Positions 1-6,610 of a stretch of 11,636 bases of DNA are shown here, piece after piece; positions within the stretch are counted from its first letter, which is position 1; the number at the start of each line of letters is the position of its first letter. This DNA comes from Verrucomicrobia bacterium UBA673 (lineage in GTDB: Bacteria; Verrucomicrobiota; Verrucomicrobiia; Limisphaerales; UBA1096), in assembly GCA_002299785.1 (NCBI GenBank), contig DBNL01000003.1, positions 1 through 11,636 of the forward strand, given 5' to 3'. The position numbers were made by a program, and so were the translations under genes. A model generated the notes under the pieces. The model did not search any database, was not told where the DNA came from, and saw only the letters and a program-made list of their open reading frames with translations.

Positions 1-611
1 CCCCACCCAAAGCGTTTCTCGAGGAGAAAATGCTCTTCGCGCTATTCCACAATCGCAACCTCGCCGAGACGTGGCGGCAACAGCTTGGCGACAGTTTTCA
101 GCGCACCCTCGAGGCGCTCCTGCCGCAAACATGGGTGATCGATCCGGCGCCGTTGCCGCCGCATGCAGCCTTCCCCGGTCTTGGCCTCACCGACTGGCAA
201 CAGCTTAAGAGCCTCTCGCAAAAAGAGCGCAATCTGATCCTGAAAATCTCCGGCTACTCCGAGCAGGCCTGGGGCGCGCGTGGCGTCTGGCTCGGCAGCG
301 ATCTGCCGCGCGAAGAGTGGTCGGCAGCGGTGGATCAGGCGATCGAGGGCTTCGACGAGTCGCCACGCATCCTGCAGAGTTACCACCGGCCGACACGCGT
401 CGATACTGAGTGGTTCGACTTCGAGCTTGGCCAAGCGCAGGCGATGCAGGGGCGCGTGAGGCTCTGCCCGTATTACTTTGTCCACGGCGAATTTGACACG
501 GCCAAGGCCACGCTTGGCGGAGTGCTGGCCACCATCTGTCCCGCCGACAAAAAAATCATCCACGGCATGAGCGAAGCCATCCTCGCCCCCTGCGCCCTTG
601 GCCAAGCGTAA
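1..611 (+). CDS. Putative ATP-grasp-like protein, C-terminal part (5' end outside window)
   Basis: The reading frame is open from base 3 with no stop before the ATG at 30, and the codons before that ATG (..KAFLEEK) read like protein, so I treat the gene as running in from the left. The alternative is a real start at 30, because GAGGAG lies just before it, but the gap of three bases is short. Numbering from the Met at 30 gives 193 residues to the TAA. A stretch at residues 71-86 (LKISGYSEQAWGARGV) resembles the nucleotide-binding loop of ATP-grasp-like proteins. Further conserved-looking blocks are RLCPYYFV (144-151) and PADKKIIHGMSEAI (171-184). No signal peptide or membrane segment is visible. 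The substrate is unknown, and the ATP-grasp assignment is an inference from pattern, not a family match. The coding end carries the iterated palindrome over its last codons (L-G-Q-A-stop). Confidence 0.6.
   Translation, partial: PPKAFLEEKMLFALFHNRNLAETWRQQLGDSFQRTLEALLPQTWVIDPAPLPPHAAFPGLGLTDWQQLKSLSQKERNLILKISGYSEQAWGARGVWLGSDLPREEWSAAVDQAIEGFDESPRILQSYHRPTRVDTEWFDFELGQAQAMQGRVRLCPYYFVHGEFDTAKATLGGVLATICPADKKIIHGMSEAILAPCALGQA
426..437. repeat. Iterated palindrome copy CTTGGCCAAGCG (inside CDS)
   Basis: Exact 12-base copy, read in the coding frame as L-G-Q-A. It lies 171 bases before the next exact copy. Confidence 0.75.
597..608. repeat. Iterated palindrome copy CTTGGCCAAGCG (at gene end)
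   Basis: Exact 12-base copy covering the last four codons before the TAA at 609, again read L-G-Q-A. Confidence 0.75.
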
Positions 612-644
612 TTAATGGAGATTCCTCCTTGACCGCTTGACAAC

Positions 645-660
645 TCGCCTGCTCAGGCGA
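645..660 (+). other. Small hairpin in the 612-674 gap
   Basis: TCGCCT and AGGCGA form a six-pair stem with a four-base loop (gctc). No T-run follows, so it is not a convincing terminator. It ends 14 bases before the lipoprotein start and could sit in its leader. Significance is uncertain. Confidence 0.3.
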
Positions 661-674
661 ACCCTACGTGCGGC

Positions 675-968
675 ATGAAAAAGGTTTTCAACTTCGCGGG
701 ACTCGTTTTTGTGGGACTGCTTCTCACTGGCTGCGCCACCGACAAGAAATTGCTCAAACTTGAATCTTCCTATCAAGTGCAGCTTGGGGAATATGCTACC
801 GCACTAAAGAGCGGTGAAATCACTAAGACCGAGCACGACCAAAAGGTCACCCAGCTCAACGGCCGCTACGGCCGACGGCGCGCCATGATGGAGCGGGACA
901 TTTACGGTAGCGGTGTCAAGACACCCACTAGACGGCCCACGGCCGGCCGAGTAGGCCGCCGCTACTGA
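675..968 (+). CDS. Small lipoprotein of unknown function
   Basis: Ninety-seven residues. The N-terminus is a lipoprotein signal: two lysines, a hydrophobic run, then the lipobox L17-T-G-C20. Signal peptidase II should cut before Cys20, and Ala at +2 favours outer-membrane sorting if Lol rules apply. The mature part is short and charged. Residues 25-60 look helical with regular Lys/Glu spacing and may form a short coiled coil. The C-terminus (66-97) is rich in Arg with Gly, Pro and Thr, a basic tail that could contact peptidoglycan or other polyanions (inference). There is no Shine-Dalgarno match before the ATG. I do not recognise the family. The gene stands alone between the ATP-grasp-like gene and the sulfatase. 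Confidence 0.75.
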   Translation: MKKVFNFAGLVFVGLLLTGCATDKKLLKLESSYQVQLGEYATALKSGEITKTEHDQKVTQLNGRYGRRRAMMERDIYGSGVKTPTRRPTAGRVGRRY

Positions 969-1031
969 TTCTAGTGTCGATTATTAATAAGGTTTTTACT
1001 AACAGTAAGTTTCCTACCTATCGTTAGCGGC

Positions 1032-2435
1032 GTGAAGCGTTTTTTTTGTTCCCTTCTTTTTGTCTTGGGATTGACCGGTGGCTTTGCCACCGAGAAACCC
1101 AACATCATTCTCCTCATGGCCGATGATTTAGGATGGGGTGATGTTGGCTTTAACGGAAACAAGACCATCAAGACACCGCACCTCGACGCGATGGCCAAAA
1201 GTGGCTTAAAGTTCAATCGGTTTTATGCCGCGGCACCGGTTTGCAGCCCGTCGCGCGGAAGCTGCATAACGGGGCGTCATCCGTATCGCTACGGAATTCC
1301 GTTCGCCAATAGCGGCCACATGAAGCCGGAGGAGTTGACGCTGGCGGAGTTACTCAAGGTACAGGGTTACTCCACCGGCCACTTCGGCAAGTGGCATCTT
1401 GGCACGCTGACGAAAACCGTGAAAGACGCCAACCGGGGCGGCCCGCGCAGCATGAAACATTTTTCACCGCCACAGGCCAACGGCTTCGACGTCTGTTTCT
1501 CGACCGAGTCCAAAGTGCCAACGTGGGATCCGCTGCTCCAGCCCAAGGACAACAACTCCAGCAAGTGGTGGGACGCTGTCTCCGCCGCCGGTGAGGCCAA
1601 GCCGTACGGCACGGCTTACTGGAACGAGCGCGGTGAGAGTGTAACCGGGAACACCCGCGGCGACGACTCGCGCGTTATTATGGATCGCGCGATCCCGTTC
1701 ATCCGCGACGCGGTCAGGCGCAGCCAGCCGTTCTTCGGCATCGTGTGGTTTCACGCGCCGCACCTGCCGGTGGTCGCCGGGCCGAGGCACACGGCGATGT
1801 ACGCCGGGCACGCGAAATACGCGCAGCATTACTACGGCTGCATCACCGCGCTGGACGAACAGGTCGGGCGGCTGCGCGCGGAACTGCGCGCACTTGGCGT
1901 CGCTGATGACACAATGCTTTTTTTCTGCAGCGATAATGGGCCGGAGGGCCAAGCCAGCAGCGCGCCGGGGACAGCGGCAAACCTGAGTGGACGCAAACGC
2001 TCGCTGCTCGAGGGTGGCATTCGCGTGCCGGGAATCGTCGAGTGGCCGGGGCGCGTGAAGGCTGGTCGCACCACGGAAATCCCGTGCGTCACCAGCGACT
2101 ACTTGCCGACGATTCTCGACTTGCTCGAAGCCAAGCCGGTCAGCGACCGGACGATCGATGGGATGAGTTTGGTGCCGCTGCTCGACGGAAACCTGGCCAA
2201 GCGCGGCCGGCCGATCGGCTTCGAGTCGAAGGGGCAACTTGCCTGGATCGGTGACCGGTACAAACTTTATCGCAAAGGCGGAGCAGTCGATTTCAAGCTG
2301 TTCGATCTCATCGCCGATCCAGCCGAGAGGAATGACTTAGCCAGTGCCAAGCCGCGCTTAGCCAAGCACTTGATCGAGGAACTGGGAGCGTGGCGTGCGT
2401 CCTGCCAAGCGAGCGCTGCCGGAAAAGATTACTGA
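1032..2435 (+). CDS. Secreted sulfatase (S1, arylsulfatase A-like)
   Basis: Hydrolyses a sulfate ester, probably on a polysaccharide or glycoside, outside the cytoplasm. Starts at GTG and encodes 467 residues. A signal peptide (about 1-19, ending GGFA) runs directly into the family's first strand EKPNIILLMADDLGWGDVG, which supports this start; D31 and D32 are metal ligands. The sulfatase signature C71-S-P-S-R75 carries the cysteine that is converted to formylglycine. G119-K-W-H122, H241-A-P-H244 and S300-D-N-G303 supply the other expected active-site and metal residues. The C-terminal subdomain with the usual F-D-L and N-D-L-A signatures is present, so the protein looks complete and active. 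The substrate cannot be read from the sequence. The cysteine-type site needs a formylglycine-generating enzyme or anSME, neither of which is in the window. The stop overlaps the next gene's start. Confidence 0.93.
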   Translation: MKRFFCSLLFVLGLTGGFATEKPNIILLMADDLGWGDVGFNGNKTIKTPHLDAMAKSGLKFNRFYAAAPVCSPSRGSCITGRHPYRYGIPFANSGHMKPEELTLAELLKVQGYSTGHFGKWHLGTLTKTVKDANRGGPRSMKHFSPPQANGFDVCFSTESKVPTWDPLLQPKDNNSSKWWDAVSAAGEAKPYGTAYWNERGESVTGNTRGDDSRVIMDRAIPFIRDAVRRSQPFFGIVWFHAPHLPVVAGPRHTAMYAGHAKYAQHYYGCITALDEQVGRLRAELRALGVADDTMLFFCSDNGPEGQASSAPGTAANLSGRKRSLLEGGIRVPGIVEWPGRVKAGRTTEIPCVTSDYLPTILDLLEAKPVSDRTIDGMSLVPLLDGNLAKRGRPIGFESKGQLAWIGDRYKLYRKGGAVDFKLFDLIADPAERNDLASAKPRLAKHLIEELGAWRASCQASAAGKDY

Positions 2436-2992
2436 TGGAGCGCTGCCGCCATCCAAAACGTCGATGGCTACATTGGTTACTGCTCTTGGCGATACTCGAT
2501 GGTGCGGCGTATTACTGGTGGTGGGGCAATCAAGTGGAGCGACGTTACAATGACATCATACAAGACGCAGCCCAGGAGTTTGGCATCGAATACGCACTCA
2601 TTAAGGCGTTGATCTGGCAGGAAAGTCGTTTCCGGGAGGATGCCCTGGGCGACGCCGGCGAGATCGGCCTAATGCAGTTGATGGAGTTGGCCGCGTTCGA
2701 GTGGGCCGACGACCACCGCGTGCGTAATTTCGAACACTCGCACGTGTACGATCCGCGCACGAACATTCTCGCCGGTACATACTACATCAAGACGCGGCTT
2801 GACCGCTATCGTCACACCGACAATCCCCTGCCCTTCGCCTTGGCCGACTACAACGCCGGACGCGCGCACGTGAATCGCTGGGCTAAGGAGGCAGCCCGCA
2901 CCAATAGCGCTGCTTTCCTCCAAAATATCGACTACCCCTCGACGCGCCGCTACATCGACCAAGTGACCCACCGCCTCAGCCATTATCAATAA
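2435..2992 (+). CDS. Membrane-anchored lytic transglycosylase (SLT domain)
   Basis: Cleaves peptidoglycan glycan strands, producing 1,6-anhydro-muropeptides. I chose the ATG at 2435 because it overlaps the sulfatase stop as TGATG, a layout typical of coupled translation; the frame is open further upstream, but only inside the sulfatase. The protein has 185 residues. An arginine-rich N-terminus and one hydrophobic segment (about 11-30) form an uncleaved anchor. The SLT domain (about 45-180) shows WQESRF with catalytic Glu63, then GLMQLM (78-83), A-D-Y-N-A-G (137-142) and the closing YPSTRRYIDQV (167-177). Domain order and length fit a minimal family 1 transglycosylase. It is followed after 46 bases by dapF, which supplies a peptidoglycan precursor. 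Its pairing with a sulfatase is odd. Confidence 0.9.
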   Translation: MERCRHPKRRWLHWLLLLAILDGAAYYWWWGNQVERRYNDIIQDAAQEFGIEYALIKALIWQESRFREDALGDAGEIGLMQLMELAAFEWADDHRVRNFEHSHVYDPRTNILAGTYYIKTRLDRYRHTDNPLPFALADYNAGRAHVNRWAKEAARTNSAAFLQNIDYPSTRRYIDQVTHRLSHYQ

Positions 2993-3010
2993 AACGAGCT
3001 CTCTTGCCTG

Positions 3011-3030
3011 CTTAGCCAAGCTTGAGTAAG
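3011..3030. repeat. Composite of two head-to-head palindrome copies, upstream of dapF
   Basis: CTTAGCCAAGCTTGAGTAAG is an imperfect 20-base palindrome (16 of 20 positions symmetrical). The left half is the iterated motif variant CTTAGCCAAG. The right half, read on the other strand, is CTTACTCAAG, two changes from it. The inner AAGCTT-gagt-AAGCTT (3018-3033) can also form a six-pair hairpin running into seven T residues (3032-3038), so a weak terminator or attenuator is an alternative reading. It ends only nine bases before the dapF GTG. Confidence 0.55.
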
Positions 3031-3038
3031 CTTTTTTT

Positions 3039-3842
3039 GTGCTGGTTGACTTCACAAAAATGAACGGGGCTGGGAACGATTTCGTGATGATCGATAACCG
3101 TGAACTTGGCCTCGATTTAACTCCGGAACAGATTCGGAAAATCTGCCACCGCCAACGCGGCGTGGGCGCGGACGGACTGCTTCTTTTGCGCTCAGCAAGG
3201 GGTGACGCCGACTTTGGCTGGGATTTCTTTAACACAGACGGCAGCGAGGCGGAGATGTGCGGCAACGGTGCGCGCTGTTTCGCTCGGTTTGCCCAGAGTT
3301 ACCTCGGCGAACAGGAATTAATTTCATTCGAGACACTCGCTGGCGTGATCGAGTCGCAGCTTAGCGGCGAGAGTGTGACAGTCGGCCTCACGCCGCCGGT
3401 GGACTTGCGCGTCGGCGAGCGTATCGAAACGACTAGCGGCGAGTTGGAGATTCACTCTGTGAACACCGGCGTGCCACACGCGGTGTTGTTCGTCGAGGAC
3501 GCCGACAAGGTGATGGTCTCCGAACTGGGCCACGAGATTCGCCACCACGAACATTATGCGCCGGCCGGGACAAATGTGAACTTCGTGCAACTCTCCGACG
3601 ATGACTCGATCCGCGTGCGCACTTACGAGCGCGGTGTCGGCGAGACGCTTGCGTGTGGTACTGGTGTTGTAGCTTCGGCACTGATCACTGCCAAGCTGCA
3701 CGGTGCCAGTTCGCCACTTTGCGTGCGCGTGCTTGGCGGTGACGACTTGGGCGTTGCCTTCGAGTCAAACGGCGACTCGTTCGCCAACGTGCAACTCACC
3801 GGCCCGGCGGAATTCGTTTTCAGCGGTCAGATCGAAATCTAA
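3039..3842 (+). CDS. dapF: Diaminopimelate epimerase
   Basis: Converts LL-diaminopimelate to meso-diaminopimelate in the cytoplasm, the last step before lysine (LysA) and the source of meso-DAP for peptidoglycan. The protein has 267 residues, the usual length. The GTG start places DFTKMNGAGNDFV at residues 4-16, as in the family; starting at the ATG at 3060 would cut off a conserved strand. The catalytic cysteine pair is present: C74 in M-C-G-N-G-A-R-C and C206 in A-C-G-T-G. NTGVPH (142-147) and YERGVGET (196-203) are the other substrate-binding blocks. The two halves form the expected pseudo-symmetric fold. It lies on the same strand just after the transglycosylase, so both may share a transcript, although a hairpin and T-run separate them. 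No Shine-Dalgarno match is visible. Confidence 0.97.
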   Translation: MLVDFTKMNGAGNDFVMIDNRELGLDLTPEQIRKICHRQRGVGADGLLLLRSARGDADFGWDFFNTDGSEAEMCGNGARCFARFAQSYLGEQELISFETLAGVIESQLSGESVTVGLTPPVDLRVGERIETTSGELEIHSVNTGVPHAVLFVEDADKVMVSELGHEIRHHEHYAPAGTNVNFVQLSDDDSIRVRTYERGVGETLACGTGVVASALITAKLHGASSPLCVRVLGGDDLGVAFESNGDSFANVQLTGPAEFVFSGQIEI

Positions 3843-3918
3843 ATCGCCACCGCAAAGCTGAGCATGGAATATGCCTCAACCGTGTTAGTGATGACGCTTG
3901 ACCAATCGCCCAGTCGAC

Positions 3919-3950
3919 AAAAAAGGCCCCCGATGTGGGAGCCTTTTTAT
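3919..3950. terminator. Bidirectional intrinsic terminator
   Basis: AAAAAGGC (3920-3927) pairs with GCCTTTTT (3941-3948). After one C/A mismatch three more C-G pairs follow, with the loop gatgt (3932-3936). The A-run on one side and T-run on the other allow it to end transcripts from dapF (+) and from the convergent exported-protein gene (-). Confidence 0.85.
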
Positions 3951-3971
3951 TTGAAGAGATGATGTGACGAA

Positions 3972-4472
3972 TTACTTCTTCTCTTTCTTTCGCTTCATTT
4001 CAAAACTAATCGAGGAGAAGTCACCCACGTTGCCTGAGGCATCAACTTCGAAGATTTGGGCCTCTATGTTGTTTTCGTCGATCCTGCGAAAAGCCACTGC
4101 CATGCTCTGAGTTTCTCCCGTATCGGATGTGCTTTTGACAGTAACCATAGGCATATCCCCTTTTGGTCCCCATTTGCCGGTGCTCTTCTTACCTTTGATA
4201 TCATATCCGGTTTGCTCAATCTCACCTGATTCTGGGTTTAGCCCTATTAGACTATATGTCTCGTTGTCGTTGGTTTTAAGATGGGAAGCTATCACGTGAT
4301 CCTTCACAACCCATTTGTAGGATAAAGAGATCGTATTCCCATCTATGTCAGCCTCCCAAGCTCCCAGCAACCAATCGGTTTGGTTCTCGTTGATTTGGTC
4401 AGCGAGTGATGCCTGTGCCTGATGAGTACAGGCCAAGCCTAATATTGCGAATATAGTTAGTAACTTTTTCAT
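3972..4472 (-). CDS. Small exported protein, beta-rich, unknown function
   Basis: I start at the ATG at 4472, not at the upstream in-frame ATG at 4643, because it begins a clear signal peptide: MKK, a hydrophobic run, and an A-Q-A cleavage site at about residue 21. This gives 166 residues. Cys15 lies in L-A-C, but the preceding residues fit a lipobox poorly, so ordinary Sec export is more likely. The mature part begins with W34-L-L-G-A-W-E and alternates short predicted strands (I48-SLSYKWV, V60-IASHLK, S74-LIGLNP, M109-VTVKS, S123-MAVAFRR, I136-EAQIFE), ending in a basic Lys/Arg tail. This layout resembles the W-L-x-G-x-W beta domains common in exported proteins of planctomycetes and relatives, but I cannot name a function. 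Its base composition is more AT-rich than the neighbours. Confidence 0.75.
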   Translation of the reverse strand: MKKLLTIFAILGLACTHQAQASLADQINENQTDWLLGAWEADIDGNTISLSYKWVVKDHVIASHLKTNDNETYSLIGLNPESGEIEQTGYDIKGKKSTGKWGPKGDMPMVTVKSTSDTGETQSMAVAFRRIDENNIEAQIFEVDASGNVGDFSSISFEMKRKKEKK

Positions 4473-4843
4473 TGTATGTTTGTCGCCAAAAAAAACCTTG
4501 TACACCGGACCACCGGTTTGGGTTACAGCGGTGCGACAACGTGACAACACATCCCTGCCCATGCAAGCGATATCACGGATGAATCTTGTCTTCAGTAGCA
4601 CACTGGAGGCGACCTTGACTTCTACGGGTCGAACACAATGCATCAGCCTCTATGTGAGGATATTTTTCAGAATCTTCAAGCGACCCGGAGAGCGAATTGC
4701 TTAGAGGCTGGAATTCAATCACCCCCCGATGCTGTCGATACCAACGATAGAATTATCAGCCTAGCGGCCAAGCACAAAGCCATTAGGTTCGTTCCGGCAG
4801 CAACCCGTTAAGGTTCGACCAAAAAAAACCATTGAACTAGCCG
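4473..4843. other. 371-base intergenic region, no gene recognised
   Basis: It separates two minus-strand genes. A 12-base direct repeat, C-C-A8-C-C, brackets most of it (4486-4497 and 4819-4830). On the minus strand both become T-runs, and the right-hand one lies 14 bases past the sulfatase stop, where a terminator could be. A 9-base inverted repeat, CAGCCTCTA (4644-4652) and TAGAGGCTG (4702-4710), could close a long loop. A small ACCGG-acca-CCGGT hairpin sits at 4504-4517. Frames open on both strands at about 4480-4640 show no protein-like content. No tRNA or known RNA family is recognised; an unannotated RNA is possible. Confidence 0.4.
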
Positions 4844-6346
4844 TTATCGACTGTGGCCGGCGGCACGGATTGCCTCGAGCTGTGCCGTCAACTTCCCCAC
4901 TAAGTCCGGCTTTGCCTTGGCCAAGTCGTTGAGCTCAACCAAGTCCATCGACAGGTCAAAAAGCCGATACGGTTTGCCAAACGGTTTACCCTTGGGTACC
5001 TCACGTCCGCCGGAGCCATTGCCGGCCACCAACTTCCACTTGCCGCTGCGCAGCGCGAACATCCCTGATGCGCTGTGATTGATCACCGGCGCGCGCGGCT
5101 TGGCCCAGTCGCCGCCGTGGAACAACGGCAGCCAGCTGAAGCTGTCCTCCGCCGCGTTGTCCGGTAGCGTAGCCCCGGCGATTTCGGCGCAGGTGGCAAA
5201 CAGGTCAACGTGCGCGGTGGTGCGGGCGCATTTTGAGCCGGGCTTAATCACCTCCGGCCAGCTCGCAAAAAACGGCACCCGATGGCCCGCCTCCCAAACG
5301 TCCGCCTTGGTGCCGCGCAGGTCGCCGTTGGCGGTGTGATGCGTTTCGTTGTACGCCTGAATCGTCGAGTCGCTCAAGTGATCCTTCTTTTCGTCAGCGC
5401 CACGGCGGTGCATGAACGAGCCGTTGTCGCTCGTGAAAATCAACAGCGTGTTTTTCTCGATACCCGCTTCGCGGATCGCCTTCATCACCTGACCCACCGT
5501 CCAGTCCACCTGCATCACGAAATCGCCGTAAAGGCCGAGCTTCGACTTGCCGATGAAACGCGGGTGCGGCTGCACCGGCTTGTGCGGCGCGGACAGCGGG
5601 AAGTAGAGAAAAAAAGGCTGATCTATTTTGGCGCGCTGCTCGATCACACCGGTCGCCTTGCGAGTGAGGTCGTCGAGACAGTCATCCATCACCAGTCCGG
5701 GCTGGCGCGGGCCGCGCCTCAGGAAGCCGGGGAACTTCACAGACGGCTGGTCGATCGTCGGCAACTCGATGATCCGGCCGTTCTCGATGTAAACGTAAGG
5801 CGGAAAGTCGAGCGACGCCGGGATGATGTGCGAGTGGTCGAAGCCGTGCTCATTCGGACCGTCGGTGACCAGCTTGGCGTAGTCAATCTTTCCGTCGTTA
5901 CCCTTTTGAAAGCCAAGACCCAAGTGCCACTTGCCGACGATGCTGGTGTGGTAGCCGCTCGCCCGCAACATCCCAGCGACCGTCAACCGCCCAGGCTCGA
6001 GCAGCGGAGCGCTGTATCCATTCAGCACCCCGCGCTTCAGTCGCGAGCGCCAGCAGTACCGGCCGGTCAGGGCCCCGTAGCGCGTGGGAGTGCAGACGGA
6101 CGACGGTGAGTGGGCGTCGGTGAACGCCATGCCCTCTCTGGCCAAACGATTGAGATTCGGTGTCGGCACCTTGGAGCGGTCGTTAAGCGCCTGCACATCG
6201 CCGAAGCCCATGTCGTCGGCGAGCACGAACACGATGTTCGGCTTGGCGGCAACCGACGCTTGGCCAAGCGACGCTGCCAAAACCACCGCGATGGTTCCGC
6301 TGGTCAAGCGAAACGAAACAAGTCGATAGCAATGATAAAGGTTCAT
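4844..6346 (-). CDS. Secreted sulfatase (S1, arylsulfatase A-like), second copy
   Basis: A second exported sulfate-ester hydrolase, 500 residues. I chose the ATG at 6346 because it begins an Arg-containing signal peptide with a hydrophobic run (about 17-29) and an S-V-A-A cleavage site near 34, right before KPNIVFVLADDMGFGD. The frame stays open to an ATG at 6448, which would bury the signal. D44 and D45 bind metal. The signature C85-T-P-T-R89 holds the cysteine converted to formylglycine. G138-K-W-H141, H255 in S-A-P-H, S306-D-N-G309 and G354-H-R-V complete the active site. It differs clearly from the sulfatase at 1032-2435 (CTPTR against CSPSR, a different middle region), so the two are not a recent duplication and probably act on different linkages. 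No sulfatase-activating enzyme is nearby. Confidence 0.93.
   Translation of the reverse strand: MNLYHCYRLVSFRLTSGTIAVVLAASLGQASVAAKPNIVFVLADDMGFGDVQALNDRSKVPTPNLNRLAREGMAFTDAHSPSSVCTPTRYGALTGRYCWRSRLKRGVLNGYSAPLLEPGRLTVAGMLRASGYHTSIVGKWHLGLGFQKGNDGKIDYAKLVTDGPNEHGFDHSHIIPASLDFPPYVYIENGRIIELPTIDQPSVKFPGFLRRGPRQPGLVMDDCLDDLTRKATGVIEQRAKIDQPFFLYFPLSAPHKPVQPHPRFIGKSKLGLYGDFVMQVDWTVGQVMKAIREAGIEKNTLLIFTSDNGSFMHRRGADEKKDHLSDSTIQAYNETHHTANGDLRGTKADVWEAGHRVPFFASWPEVIKPGSKCARTTAHVDLFATCAEIAGATLPDNAAEDSFSWLPLFHGGDWAKPRAPVINHSASGMFALRSGKWKLVAGNGSGGREVPKGKPFGKPYRLFDLSMDLVELNDLAKAKPDLVGKLTAQLEAIRAAGHSR
4916..4925. repeat. Iterated palindrome copy CTTGGCCAAG (10 bp)
   Basis: Exact 10-base palindrome without the CG extension. 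It encodes part of N-D-L-A-K near the sulfatase C-terminus, where N-D-L-A is common in the family, so this copy may be partly protein-driven. Confidence 0.55.
6257..6270. repeat. Iterated palindrome, longest perfect copy (14 bp)
   Basis: CGCTTGGCCAAGCG is symmetrical over all 14 bases, carrying the CG extension on both sides. It lies in the signal-peptide codons of the minus-strand sulfatase (L-G-Q-A). Confidence 0.8.
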
Positions 6347-6356
6347 TAAGCCGGAA

Positions 6357-6385
6357 ATTCTACGGACAGCCGACGCATTGTCCAA
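6357..6385 (-). promoter_or_regulatory. Possible sigma-70-type promoter of the second sulfatase
   Basis: On the minus strand TTGGAC (6385-6380) is followed after 17 bases by TAGAAT (6362-6357), which differs from TATAAT at one position. The -35 match is poor. Transcription would begin only a few bases before the ATG at 6346, giving a nearly leaderless message, in line with the missing ribosome-binding site. Confidence 0.35.
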
Positions 6386-6428
6386 GCCAACACACGATAA
6401 AGGGATATTTCCCCATGCAAAGTGCGAG

Positions 6429-6450
6429 AATTGGGTAATAATTCCCAATT
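6429..6450. promoter_or_regulatory. Inverted repeat, candidate activator-binding site
   Basis: AATTGGG (6429-6435) and CCCAATT (6444-6450) are perfect inverted arms with an eight-base AT spacer. The centre lies about 94 bases upstream of the sigma-54 -24 element, a normal distance for a sigma-54 activator. It could equally control the divergent sulfatase. Confidence 0.4.
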
Positions 6451-6489
6451 AGTGTTCATCTTAGAATTGCCCAAACGGATCTAAATAGC

Positions 6490-6516
6490 TTAAATAACTC
6501 ATTGTAAGTAACTTAA
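6490..6516. promoter_or_regulatory. Imperfect inverted repeat next to the sigma-54 promoter
   Basis: TTAAATAACT (6490-6499) and AGTAACTTAA (6507-6516) match as inverted arms at 8 of 10 positions with a seven-base spacer. The site is AT-rich and ends 15 bases before the -24 element. It could be a regulator site or a bendable spacer. Confidence 0.25.
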
Positions 6517-6531
6517 AAATTATAACACAAG

Positions 6532-6547
6532 TGGCACACACCCTGCT
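6532..6547 (+). promoter_or_regulatory. Sigma-54 (RpoN) promoter, -24/-12
   Basis: TGGCACACACCCTGCT matches the consensus TGGCAC-R-N4-TTGCW except for one base (CTGC for TTGC). The invariant GG (6533-6534) and GC (6545-6546) are exactly ten bases apart. A transcript would start near 6558, leaving a leader of about 53 bases before the ATG at 6611. The upstream sequence is strongly AT-rich. Confidence 0.65.
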
Positions 6548-6610
6548 TGAAGATTGATCAAGTGGCGAGGGGGACTCGTCGATTTAACAAAAACTGAAAG
6601 AAAACTGATT

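Noticed and set aside
42..605. Minus-strand open frame (187 codons) opposite the first gene
   Set aside because: The plus strand has protein-like conserved blocks and continues beyond the window edge; the minus frame has none.
637..642. Perfect TTGACA -35 box before the lipoprotein gene
   Set aside because: No acceptable -10 hexamer lies 16-18 bases downstream (the sequence there is aaccct), so I do not call a promoter.
1464..2237. Long minus-strand open frame (257 codons)
   Set aside because: Antisense to the first sulfatase, whose catalytic motifs are intact; composition is typical of a shadow frame.
4473..4643. N-terminal extension of the exported protein to an ATG at 4643
   Set aside because: It would bury a clear signal peptide that starts at 4472.
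4480..4704. Plus-strand 74-codon frame in the intergenic gap
   Set aside because: No protein-like features and no start signal; it overlaps the rejected N-terminal extension of the minus-strand frame.
4775..4832. tRNA-like 3' end (ggttcgacc with a following acca)
   Set aside because: No acceptor, D or anticodon stem can be paired with it; the resemblance is to a few bases only.
5282..6109. Long plus-strand open frame (275 codons)
   Set aside because: It lies wholly inside the minus-strand sulfatase, is very rich in Arg, His and Val, and shows no domain; it is a shadow of a GC-rich gene.
3972..6346. The two minus-strand genes as one operon
   Set aside because: The 371-base gap with T-runs and repeats makes co-transcription unlikely on sequence alone.
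6347..6448. N-terminal extension of the second sulfatase to an ATG at 6448
   Set aside because: The signal peptide begins at 6346, and the extension covers a candidate promoter.
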